This document shows, piece after piece, positions 54,400-64,000 of a DNA stretch of 64,000 bases. The notes below the pieces were generated by a model, which saw only the letters and a program-made list of their open reading frames with translations, did no database searches and was not told where the DNA came from. This stretch comes from Prorocentrum cordatum (Eukaryota > Sar > Dinophyceae > Prorocentrales > Prorocentraceae). Made by a program: the position numbers and the translations under genes. The DNA lies in assembly GCA_963575745.1 (NCBI GenBank), contig CAUYUJ010003425.1:281630-345629 (forward strand), written 5' to 3'. The first letter of the stretch is position 1. Every line of letters starts with the position of its first letter.

Positions 54400-55413
54400 G
54401 AAGCCCCGTCGCAAACCTTCCTATAGATGCTGTCCAGTCCCGCGGTCGACTGCACGAAGTCATCGATGCTGCTCGTCAGGTCCCACTCCTTCGGACAATC
54501 TGGGCTTGATGCGACGAGGAGCAGGAGGAGATGTTAATGATGGTGAGAAGAACACGAAGGCAGTGGAGCAGAGGGGAGAGGAGGATTGTAGGATACCTCT
54601 CACTATCGCTGTGGTTGGCCTGCCCGCATCTCCTCCGCGCTGCCGTCTGCCACTGGCTGAAGCAGCTGGCGTGCCAGCGAGAGCGTGGCGGACGCGGTGG
54701 TCGCGTCGTCCTGCAAGTCACTCAGCTCGTAGCGCTTCGAGATGCGGGCGCCGAGCAACCTGCCCAGCTTGCTGAACATCTCCTGGGCCCTGTCGATTTC
54801 CTCTCGGCGCGCAGAGGGGAGCGGAAGCAAACTGGTCCAGGTGGGCCCAGCCTCGGGCAACGAGCGGCCGGGCATCCCCAGCAAGCGTGCGGAACATAGA
54901 GGCCAGCAGCACATTGCCCATGGCCACTTCCTCCGAGGTCTCCGACGTCGTGACGCTCGGAGTTCTCGATCACTACCCGAGTCGATTTTAACGGCCCCGG
55001 GCCTGGCGAGGGCCTTCGGAATCCGATAACGGCCAGAAGCCTGGCGTCGTGGTTGTCGTCGCGGATCACGGAAGATGGGACGCCACCACGACGACGACGA
55101 CGGCGACGGCGACGGCGACAACGGCGACAACGGCGACGGCGACTGCGACGGCGACGGAGACGATGGCGGCGGCGACGTCCTTGAGGACCACAAAGGCGCT
55201 GGCCCGCAGCCGCGGCACGCGGATCAGCTCCTCCTCGGGCTCTGCGAGGGCTTCGTCCGTGAAGGACCCCCACGCCTCTTCGGCCATGCCCTGGATGTTG
55301 GAAAGGATGACGTCCGCGTGCCTGGCCAGCGCCTGGATGGGCGCCAGCTCCCCGCTCTGCAGGGTGTCCTCGGCGCCACGCACCCTCAGATCTGGGCGCT
55401 GCAAGTTTCTCAT
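54400..55413 (-). pseudogene. Unrecognised multi-block gene P
   Basis: Protein-like minus-strand blocks in order: DTLQSGELAPIQALARHADV with ILSNIQGMAEEAWGSF and LRASAFVVLKDVAA (55390-55170); a GACGGC repeat; VIRDDNHDARLLAVIGF (55070-55020); AMGNVLLASMFRTLAGDARP with LVARGWAHLDQFAS (54930-54840); EEIDRAQEMFSKLGRLLGAR to ATTASATLSLARQLLQ (54820-54650); and SSIDDFVQSTAGLDSIYRKV (54475-54410). Frame changes occur at about 55160, 55000 and 54830; the gap 54600-54480 looks like an intron. It is either a host gene with unusual repeats or a decayed pseudogene. The family is not recognised. Confidence 0.4.
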
Positions 55414-56429
55414 GCCGGGCGCCTTCGCCCAGTTCTGGGCCCCAGGACCCTCGCAGATCGATGCGGCCCGAAAACTTTTAGCACAAAGATGGAGTGCAGG
55501 GCGCCGGTCGTGATTTCTCGAAATCTTGCAACTTGTTCACAACGTCGGATCTCACAGCAAGAGGCGCGGGGGGCGGGCGGGCGGTGGGGGCGGGGGCGGA
55601 GAGCGGGCGCAGGTCGGACGGAAGGGGCGGGCGAACGGAGGAGCGGCGGTGCGCGGCGAGGCGGGAGGAGGAGGAGGTATGGTATGGTATGGGTTTGCCC
55701 TAAAGGCGGCAAAAACGGCATCAACCGAAAAAGAATCGGCCTCGAACTCTTGATCTTCGTCGCTGTCCGAGCCGCGCAAGGCACTGCGGCCCAAATCCCC
55801 CGCAATCTCGAGCTCTCCCTCCGCCGGCTCGAACGCGCGCAGAACCTCCGCCCGCCCCCCCACGTCCGTCCATCCCCAGGCTCCCTGCAGGCGCACCTCC
55901 GCGGGCTCTGCCGCGGGGGAACGGCTCCGCCGCTGCCTGCTCGCAGATCTCAGCCCTCGTTTCGGGCACGACACCGTGGGGCCTACACAGGGTAAGGTCT
56001 CGAACCTTGGGGCGGTATGCAGAGAAGTGGCCTTTTTCGTAGCCTGCGCAGCTGGTCGGAATCCCCTGTCTTGGCCCGATGCCCTGGGCATGGGGCTTCC
56101 AAGCTCGACGTCAGGCGGTCGTCCGAGGCCACCGCCCCAAGGCTGCAACACATGAACAACACATTTAACTGGGGTCACTCGCTCCTCTACTTCTGCCTGC
56201 AAAAGGTTTTGGCCTCGCCACCGAAAAGTAGTTTGAGCGACCTCTCTCCGCCCAAGCCCAAACCCGTAACCCCCAGGCTCCGCCCCGAGCTTCCCCTCTT
56301 CCTCAGGCCTCTCGGGCAGTGGCTCTGCCTGTGGCTCTGTTCCACGGCCGCCTTCCGCCCTAGTCCTGAAATGCGCTCCGATCAAATCTTCATGATCTGG
56401 CGCGTCGCCTGCCTCAGTGTGGGCCTCGG

Positions 56430-58017
56430 TGGCCCATCTGGCCGTCTCTTGGGCCAGCCCTTTACATCCACGCCAGAGCTCAAACAATTCGGGGCCCACT
56501 TGATGCATCGAGGCTCCTTGTTTCACGAAGCGGTCCGCGGCGGCGTTTCCCTTGAACTCCTACTCCGTGGTTCTGCCCGCGTCAAACGTCAGCTCTCGCG
56601 CAATGGGTCTTAGTCTTCCTACTTGAAAAATCGCCTACTCAAAACGATACCCAAAAAGAGCTCCAAAGGTTGGCTGGAGGACACCTGCTCCTGTGTCCGC
56701 AAGCAACGCGCCTGCGGTCCCCGCGCAGTCCGTATACAGGTGGAGTGGCTGAAAGGCAGCTACGGTGAGCATGCGAATGGCATAATCCTCAACATCCCGG
56801 CAGTCTGTCTCGAGCAAGCTGCCCGCGGGACTGGCCCAAAAGCGGCCGTTTCAACCTCCCCGAACTGGTTTACCTGCGCAACGGCCCAGCCCACTCGGCC
56901 GAAGAACACCGCGTCGGCCCACAGGGCCGATCCATCCGTGAAAAGGATCCCGCTCGGGAGTCCCAACTCTGGTCTGTTGCGCCAGTTGATCGACTCCTGG
57001 CTAGGCGGGCATGGTGAACAGCATCTCTGGGGACGGGAACATGCCTCTCGCGAACCTCTCCCCCACGTCATCTCCCAGCTTGTGGCTCTGGCCGCTCGGG
57101 TGGCGAAGAACGTCGATGCTTGCTCACGACGCCGGGCCTGGCGTCCGGGACTGGCGTAGGCCCGATGCCAGGGGGCTCATCAAGGTCCTTGCATGTGTCA
57201 CAGCGCCCAACCTCGGAAAGTCCATGCCGAACCAAACGCTGTTGCGTCCATTGCCCTCCCGATATCAGAGGTCGAAGCGCATGCGGATGTCTACACGTCC
57301 AGGAAGTCGTTTCTGATCCAGCAGTTTTCTTAGACGGTTCCAAAACATCGGCAAACACCTCGGCGCCGACAGTTCCCTCGCAGCTAGGGCCTGTCAGTAT
57401 GGCGCTCTCTTTGCCCCCCCGCGCAGCCGCACAGCAACAACTTGACTGGTGCATGAGGGCTCGCGCACAGGTCGGTGCACTGATGCCTGTATGTGATGAT
57501 CCGGTGGCCACTCGCCAAGCCCCAGCCAATCCTCAACAGGCTCAAAAAAGCTACGTCAGCTGGGGCTGCAGCGGCCCTCCACGGCGCACGCAACGCGATC
57601 AACCTGTTCATGGTCCCCTGCAAGCGCCTGCCCAGGACGGGCAGCTGCGGGAACGTCTCCCAGACGGCCGACGCCCACATGAAACCTACCATGCCTATGT
57701 TGATGGCGAGAGGGTCCACTCCGAAGCCGTCTTTGAAAGAATGCAAGCGAAGCCCGACTGCGAGGCCCTTCGGGACCTCCCTCCGACTTCCAAGCGCCCC
57801 CAAGCGAAGATGGTGCTTCTGGCAAGGCGGGACCCTCATGATGCTGGAGTCGCAGAGAGCCGGGGCCGTAGGCCTCCTCGTTGGATCCAAGTAGCGGCGG
57901 CCCCCGCAGCCCTCAACTCCCTTATCCTGGCCCCTCGAATCTTCGACGAACTGGCCGTGCTCTCCGCGCGGCGCCAGGTCACCAGGGTTGCGTCGGTCCT
58001 CAGGTTCCTCGCGTGCT
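56430..58017 (-). pseudogene. LINE B connector and RNase H fragments
   Basis: LSPKEARVEHARNLRTDATL (58030-57970) matches the post-RT segment, FMWASAVWETFPQLPVLGRR with RLIALRAPWRAAAAPADVAF (57680-57530) the connector, and GQWTQQRLVRHGLSEVGRCD with TCKDLDEPP (57270-57190) the Cys segment. GILFTDGSALWADAVFFGRV (56960-56890) gives the first Asp of RNase H, and ETARWATEAHTEAGDAP (near 56440) the end. Confidence 0.55.
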
Positions 58018-58019
58018 CA

Positions 58020-59255
58020 ACTCGAGCTTCTTTTGGGGAGAGTCCAGTTCGGCTGCGGGATGCCATCTATGCTCGCGTCGCTTGCCACATGCTTCGGCTT
58101 CGTCGACGTTAGGGGGCCGAGCTCCTGGAAACTGGGAAGCAAGCTCTGCGCGCCTTCTGCAGTTGCCTGGCCGCCAGCTCCTTCAGCCCGACGGTCTGGC
58201 AAACAAAGTCGTCGATACCATTTCGAAGATCAAACGGCGGCCTACCTGCCTGCGCCCGCTACAAAGAGGTGAAGAGAATAACTCAGTCGCGGTAGTTGCG
58301 GCTGAACATCCTGCAATAACTGCCCCGCGCCCCTGGACCCTTCCTGATATGACCCCTCCGTAATGCAGGAACTTCCCCCCCGCATAAATCACGCGCAGTC
58401 TCCTCAACGGCTTCAGACTGAACCCGCGGCACTCTGCTGCCCTGCTGATCTAGGTGATCTATGCGTTTATAGAGCTTCTTTACATCGGGGAGGGCCGCAG
58501 CTGCCGAGGTGCCCAGCACCTTGCCAAAGTGCGCTAGCACGTTGTGGATCCATCCAGCGCGCTCGCATGTCTCGGTACTGTCTCCACCCCATAAGAAGGT
58601 CTCTCGGTGCTGTGTTTTCCACTCTCTACACATTCCCTTCGGACATTTCGACCACAACTTCATGAGCGTGCAACGGGCGCCCATGGGACGGACCCCCCAT
58701 CTGGCTTACCCAAAGAGATAGCAGTCGCGAGGAAATCACTTAGCACTGCGGCCCTGTCCTCGAACTGATGGAGGACATCAATAACTCGACGCCGGCACTC
58801 GACCGAGAGACAAAATGAGCCCGGGACGAAACCCATGCCACCCGAAGCCCGTCGGAATAACAACGGCAGGTCTTCTGAAACAAAACCCCCGGGAAATGCG
58901 TGGCAAACTGTGACGTTTCACATCCCATAGCGCTGGGTGGTCTCTCCCCTCTCGACTGGCCTTAAACCACAGCGGAAACCAGTGGTCCAGCAACTCCTGC
59001 ACTGCTGTGTCTCCGCGCACTGGGGCCGAACCTGCTTCGTCCTGCGCGACGGACTGCGATCCCTGCTCTGAGCGCGCGCCTTGAGAGTACGCGTGAACCA
59101 CCTTTTCCTTTCTTCCCAGCCTGCTTTGCCCACTCCCTCCACCCGCCAAGACACTTGCGACCGTCTGACTTCAAGTGGTCGTGGGCAAATTCGAAGACCC
59201 CACCTAGCCTGCTCTCCGCCCGGCTGAAAATTGCGCTCGCAACGCAAGTGGCCAA
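58020..59255 (-). pseudogene. LINE B reverse transcriptase fragments
   Basis: In order: GGWREWAKQA (59150), DTAVQELLDHWFPLWFKASR and TGFGWHGFRPGLIL (58990-58810), DFLATAISLGKPDGG (58740-58700), HRETFLWGGDSTETCERAGW, AAALPDVKKLYKRIDHL (58600-58430), and GAVIAGCSAATTATELF (58330-58270). The final DD box is not clear. Confidence 0.6.
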
Positions 59256-59399
59256 GTCACTCGGCGGCGCAGTCCACCTCTAGAGCTTCCAGGCTCCGAA
59301 TCATCACCCCCGACGCGCGCAGCCACTGTGGCCGCCCCCGCGCATCACCTCCTGGGCGCCCCTTTGCAAACTGCAAGGCCCCCCGAATGAGCGCTTCAA

Positions 59400-60330
59400 C
59401 CGGTAGCCACCGCGCCGTCATGTCCGAGTGGCGCCCTCGGCCCTCGCGGGCCCTGAGCGTCTCCAGGGGGGCCTTGGAGGTCCATTGGGACCGTGGCCCT
59501 GCCGCAGTACTTGCCCCTGCTAGCAGCGTAGACGTCATTGCGTTCGCCAAGCCAGTTGAACCACTCTTTGACCATGGACTCCAAGACGCCCCCAGCACTT
59601 CCAACTTCCCAGGACCAGTTGGCGGCCCAGCGTCCCAGATGCGGCCCGGCGCAGGGCCTCGGGGGGGAGGGCGCCATCTTCACTTGCTTTGCGATGACCG
59701 TGGAGGGCGCCAGCCCCATCGGCACCAGGCAGACGAGCATGCGCGGAAATACAAAATAATCTGGACTCGCTAGAACAGAATGGACGCGGTGCGACACGCA
59801 GCTCGCGCCAACAAAGTAGTCCAGCTCCCTGGGCTTCCTCTGCCCCTGCCCCTGCTCACCCCCCTGATCTCCACCTCCACAATTTCCCTCCGTCTGTCCC
59901 GTGGTGGGCTGAGCTCCTGATGGCCCGCGCGCCTCAAGGCCAGCGACCCCTCCCCGCCCCGCCGCGCCCCGCCCGCCCCCGCCGCCGCGCTCTTCAACCA
60001 GCCCGGTTCACTTAGCTCATGAGGCGCGAGGTTCCCGTCGGCACGGGCCATCCGAACACGCCGCTGCTGTCTCAGAGAGCTTCCCAGGGCACCAAGATTA
60101 ATCCATATGTTCAGCTTTGACTCCAATGCCGGTGAAGAAGTAGGCGGAAACAAACTGGGGGCCCTCCAGGCAACCCGACGCTCGCGTGTCTGATGGCCAC
60201 GGGTGAGCTGAAGGGACGAAGTTCGGGCGGCTTGCAGGGCGCGGGCGCCGGCCCCGGGCCAACCGCGGCGCTGCCTCTGCCGACCGATGCGTCGTCGCCC
60301 CGACTCCCGTCGAACTCGCGGAACTCAAGG
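59400..60330 (-). pseudogene. LINE B endonuclease fragments
   Basis: VSAYFFTGIGVKAE, then LGALGSSLRQQRRVRMARAD with GNLAPHELSEPGW, then ANWSWEVGSAGGVLESMVKE with WFNWLGERNDVYAA. These follow the order of an endonuclease/exonuclease/phosphatase-type LINE endonuclease (GDxN and the later W segment are degraded) in three different frames. Confidence 0.5.
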
Positions 60331-61099
60331 CCAGCTGCCAGCCCTCGCGGCTGCCCTGGCCATAGGGCTAGCGGAGCTTCTCGGGGCCCTTCAGCCTGGC
60401 CCCTTGCGCGCCTGCGATCTGGAGCTCCGCGCCGCCGAAGCCGCGCAGTTTGCACTTCAGGAGGTCGAGGCCGCCGCCCGTGCTCCTCCGCGTCACCTTC
60501 AGGAACGAGGCCCACGAATTGGCGTTCACTCCGGAGCAGCACGCCTTGCCCACCAACGCCGCACTCTCCTCGAGCTTCATGGTGCCATGGCCTGCCCCAT
60601 GGCCTGCCCGACGTCGCCGGACCGGTCGCTACTCCGAAGATCAGTCGCGCTACCAGCTGGCTGCGACCCTGATCTCGCAAGTTCCCCCACCCCTGCAGGC
60701 CCCGCGCGGGGGCGAGGCAGGGCCTGCTCAGCCCCTGTCGCTGTGGCCGCTGGGCCCCGCCCCACGTCTGGATGCCGAACAAGGCCGTCGCGCGGCGCGC
60801 TGTGCCCGCTCTCCAGCGATTCGACTGGCCTGGGTGCCGCGCCTGAGGCCTCGCCCCAGCTGGGCCGAAGTGGCTCGCTGGCGGGGCGCGCGGGGCCAGC
60901 CGCCCCCGCATTCTCGGGGCAGGAGGGCGCGGCGCCTGTCGACGCGGAAGCCGCGCCCGCAGATCGCCCCCTCGATGTTCTGGTTGAACCGCTCCGTCCG
61001 CTGCCGTTCCACCTGGGGTCGAGCCGCGCGTCGCTGGGGCCGCGCGACGGCTGCGCTCTAGGCGCAGCGAAGCCCCAGTTCGGCCACTCGTCATCCACA

Positions 61100-62330
61100 T
61101 TATGGCTGCGTCAGAAAGCTTCGAGCCTGGACGCGCCGTCGCCCCTCGCCCGATTGGCCAATTGCCGCGACGCCGCGCCGTGCCCGCCGCGACCGCTCGA
61201 CTCCCAGGGCGCGAAGCGCCCCGCCCAACCTTTGCTTGGCAACCTCCTTCTCCCCCGGGGGGGGGGGGGGCTCGGAAAACCGCGGCAGCCGCGGCCAACT
61301 CGGCCCGCTTCTCCTCGCAATCCTCGCTGCCCACGCGGCCGAGGGGGCCTGCGTCGACGATCGCCATCTCCTCGCCCGCCGGGGCATCTTCAGCTCGCTG
61401 CCCTGCGCCGCCAGCGGGAGGAGGCGCAGCGCCATCGGCAGCAGGCGTAGCAGCCGCGGCCCCCCTGCGGCGGTGCTCCTTGGCCTGAGCCTGCAAGCGC
61501 TCGAGGGTGGCGAGAGCCTCGTGCGCCTCCTAGCTGTCTCGCACCGCGTCGCCCAGCCTCGCGCTGACCGCCTGGGCGGGGCACTCGAACTCGATGGCCT
61601 GGAGCTTGACGAGCTGGCGTGGAGGGCCGCGTTGAGCTCACTGTGCTTCGCCTCCAGCGCCCGCCGCTGCTCCTTGGCGCTCTCAGCCTCGGCCTCGCGC
61701 TTGGAGATATTCCTGCGCAGCCCTTCCGCGCGCCGGCGCTGGCCCTGGGCGATTGGTTGCTTGACCTCGCTGCCCTTGGCCTACTTGGCGGCCTCCGCTT
61801 GCTCCGCGCTCGAGGCGCCCAGCCCCTGTTGCTGCATGAAGGCCACCGCGCCCTTGAATGTTGATCCACCTTGATCTGGCCCCGCAGCCTTGCCTGCAGT
61901 GCCCTTCGGCCCGCCGCTGCAGCCTGCTGCCTGCTGACTGGGCGCGGGCGGCTTGGCAGATGGCGGCGTCGCAGGCGCTGGTTCACCTTTGAGCTCTGCC
62001 AGCTGGGCGCGCATCTCGCGCAGCAGGCGCGCGTGCTCGGAGCGCGTCGGCGGCCCATCGGCCCATGCCCCTCGCGGCCCACGCACGCTGCGCGAACGAG
62101 CCGAGGTCGAGGGCGCCTGCTGCTGCTGCTGCTGCAACTTGGCTGCAGCCTGCTTGGTTGCGTTGGCCACTTTCTGAGGGGCAGGCTTGGAGCAGTGCCC
62201 GAACCAGATGCGCGACGCAAACTTGTTCCCACAGCCACATCCGCGCCCCCAATCAGGGGCCCGCCCCCCCGTCAAGACATCGGGCGATGACGCAATCGGC
62301 CGCCTCGCGGGGCGGGGGAAGGCGCGAGCG
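61100..62330 (-). pseudogene. LINE B ORF1-like protein
   Basis: Starts with a zinc-finger-like stretch CGCGNKFASRIWFGHC, comparable to RanBP2-type fingers in dinoflagellate LINE proteins, then a Gln run, RLLREMRAQLAELKGEP and GGSTFKGAVAFMQQQGL. After an in-frame TAG at 61783-61781 the frame continues with AEGLRRNISKREAE and KEQRRALEAKHSELNAALHA, a coiled-coil-like region, then shifts to RLQAQAKEHRRRG and EDCEEKRAELAAAAAVF. Confidence 0.5.
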
Positions 62331-62419
62331 CGAAAGAAACAACTCCTGAGGTTGGCCCGCAAGCACGCGCCGCTCTGAAGCACGCGCTCGCAAGTACAGG
62401 CCGCAAACCAGTGCCAGAA

Positions 62420-62490
62420 AGGCTGGGAGGAGGAGGAGGAGGAGGAGGAGGAGGAGGAGGAGGAGGAGGAGGAGGGCGAGGACGAGGACG
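62420..62490 (+). repeat. (GGA)n microsatellite
   Basis: Pure GGA run followed by GACGAG. It lies just upstream (minus-strand sense) of the zinc-finger block of LINE B. Confidence 0.92.
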
Positions 62491-62639
62491 AGGACGAGGG
62501 GGCGGGAGAGGGCGGGGTCAAACCGGGGGGGGCAGGAGGGCGGGGGAGAGGCGAGGAGGGAGGAAGGAGAGAGGAGGAATCACGATGTCGACAACAAATA
62601 TTCAGGCACGCAGGGCATGCCATCCCCAGCGCGCCCAGA

Positions 62640-63830
62640 TGGCAGCGAGGCCATGCACGAATGGGAAAACTCGGGAGAGGGGGGCCTCGCCCCGAAGGAG
62701 AGCACGGGCGCGCGGCGTGTCCCGTCAGAGATGGTCGGCCAGCGGGGTGCTTGGCAGTGCGATGGCGCGCGTTGGAGGTTTCTATAACAAAAGATCTATA
62801 CTCGAATCCACGAGTGACCCGTAGTTGCACGGCTTTACGGGGCTGCTGGGGACGTCGAGTCCAGGCGCGCAGGTCGGAGACGGGGCCCCTCAGTGGACCA
62901 GAGGTCATTCCAGCGAGGTGTCCCTCTCACGCGCAGCCGGTGGAAGGGGGCTGGCAAACCGGCACGGGGCAGGGGCCCATCGGAGGAAACGGGGCACTGA
63001 AACCTTGCACGCTGCGCGCGTGCTCCAGGAACGGCGGGTGGCCAGCGGAGGGCCCTCCGCGAGGCCCAAGCGGAGGCCCGGCGGAGCAGGGCCCCAGGAA
63101 ACCCGCGGGCCCAAGTGGAGCCTCGGCGACCCGAAGCACGTCTCTGAGCCAGGGGGCCGAAGGGGGGGGTCACGGCGAGGACGAGAGCGGCAGAGCGGCA
63201 GCGAGCACGAAACGACAGCGTCAGCGGCCGGCAGCGCACGCTCTCCGTGCTGGGCGCGCGGTCGCCGAGCGTGGCGGCGGGCCCGTCCCCGTCGAAACCT
63301 GCAACCAGCGGCGGGGCCCCCAGCGCAGCAGCCTCGGAGGGGGCGGCCTCGGGATCACCGAGGGGCGCCCGCTGGGGGTGGCCGCGAGGGCGCCAACAAC
63401 GCAGCCAGCAGGGGCCGACACCTCAGCAGGCCATTTGCGGGGCGGCGGGCGCGGCCGCACCAGGGCCGGCAGCGGTGGTGACCGGCGCCGCCGCCCGAGC
63501 GCCGCGAAGGGGCCGCGGCGACAAGGTCGGCGGCACCGCGCGGCGAGATAGAGATGTATTGGCCAAGGGCCGTGCTGCCTGCAGCGGCGGGGCCTCCTGG
63601 AAGAGCCGGGACCTGGGGCCGCGCACGGGACCAGTCCGCGCGCGCGGGGGCGCTCGTCCGAGGTGCACTGGTCGACCACAGGGTCTCGGCGTGGCAAGGA
63701 GGAGACATGGGCTGCATGAGGCCCGCGCCCGCGCGCAGGGCGGATATTGCCCGAGCTCCTTAGACCCTTGGTGGCGAAATGGCGGCCACTGCGACCCTCT
63801 CCGCAAAGGGGGCTGGTCTGGGGCCAGCTC
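62640..63830. other. GC-rich end region without a supportable gene
   Basis: Several frames are open by composition. No domain, motif or splice structure that I can defend. Confidence 0.35.
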
Positions 63831-63831
63831 C

Positions 63832-63971
63832 ACCTTGCGGTGGCTTGGGCGGGCGTCACGGGAGCCTGGGCCCACCACGGATCCCAGACTCTTGGGCTCC
63901 AACCTTGCGACGGCCTAGGTGGGCTTCACGGGAGCCTGGGTCCACAAGGGCTCACAAGCTCTTGGTGCTCC
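63832..63971 (+). repeat. Imperfect 70-bp direct repeat
   Basis: Two adjacent copies (63832-63900 and 63902-63971) share ACCTTGCG, TCACGGGAGCCTGGG and CTCTTGG. The array may continue beyond the window. Confidence 0.75.
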
Positions 63972-64000
63972 GAGGCGGCGCGAGGCCCCGACTGGCTTTG

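Larger units (their letters stand above)
56430..62330 (-). mobile_element. LINE B: full-order but decayed non-LTR retrotransposon
   Basis: On the minus strand, pieces appear in the order zinc-finger/coiled-coil ORF1-like protein (62330-61100), endonuclease (60330-59400), reverse transcriptase (59255-58020), connector (57890-57100) and RNase H (57071-56430). At least ten frame breaks are needed to read through, so the copy is inactive. It is in the same orientation as LINE A and about 2 kb upstream of it. Confidence 0.68.

Noticed and set aside
62640-63918. Long overlapping frames at the window end
   Set aside because: Open on four or more frames at once because of GC content; no motif.
1-64000. 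tRNA, rRNA or 5S genes
   Set aside because: No A/B-box cloverleaf or conserved rRNA stretch was noticed while reading. A tRNA scan and a covariance-model search would be decisive.

Overview
The window looks like dinoflagellate nuclear DNA (Prorocentrum- or Symbiodiniaceae-like; the species is not determined). It is GC-rich and dominated by repeats. Protein genes are split by introns, some with GC or GA 5' splice sites. Several predicted proteins carry the Lys/Ala-rich KRPAA tracts I associate with dinoflagellates. A near-complete relict of the dinoflagellate spliced leader lies just upstream of one gene.

Layout. 1-3415: GC-rich flank with a decayed reverse transcriptase and a TTTCGCC-type tandem repeat. 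3416-21590: an 18.2 kb DNA transposon (called E2 here) with genes on the minus strand. 21591-25490: the interrupted repeat continues into a large GC satellite, then the same repeat in reverse orientation. 26241-49808: two tandem copies of a roughly 4 kb unit. Copy 1 is interrupted twice, by an 11.9 kb DNA transposon (E1, 26350-38206, genes on the plus strand) and by a 4.0 kb Helitron/Helentron-like element (40516-44556). Copy 2 (45751-49808) is uninterrupted and serves as the empty site for both insertions. 50230-62400: gene remnants and two LINE-type retrotransposons on the minus strand, one 5'-truncated but fairly intact, one complete in order but decayed. 62640-64000: GC-rich sequence with no gene I can support.

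The main result is that E1 and E2 belong to one family of large cut-and-paste-type elements. Both have imperfect terminal inverted repeats that open CCCAGA and share a TAAGAT block, and both are flanked by a 2-bp target duplication (AG and TG). Both carry the same four-gene set: M, a methyltransferase-like protein; X, a KRPAA protein; Y, a large Lys-rich protein; and Z, a transposase-like protein with a CxCGCSGxCT motif and a DxxH signature. Gene order differs (M-X-Y-Z in E1, X-Y-Z-M in E2). Each element carries its own 11-bp tandem array between genes, and one array in each holds the same palindromic core of about 24 bp. In E1, gene X has no introns and follows a relict spliced leader, whereas X in E2 has at least six exons; this suggests that E1 re-acquired X from a processed mRNA.

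Exon limits come from splice signals, reading frame and similarity between the two elements. None has been confirmed by transcripts. Family assignments are from memory of protein families, not from a search.
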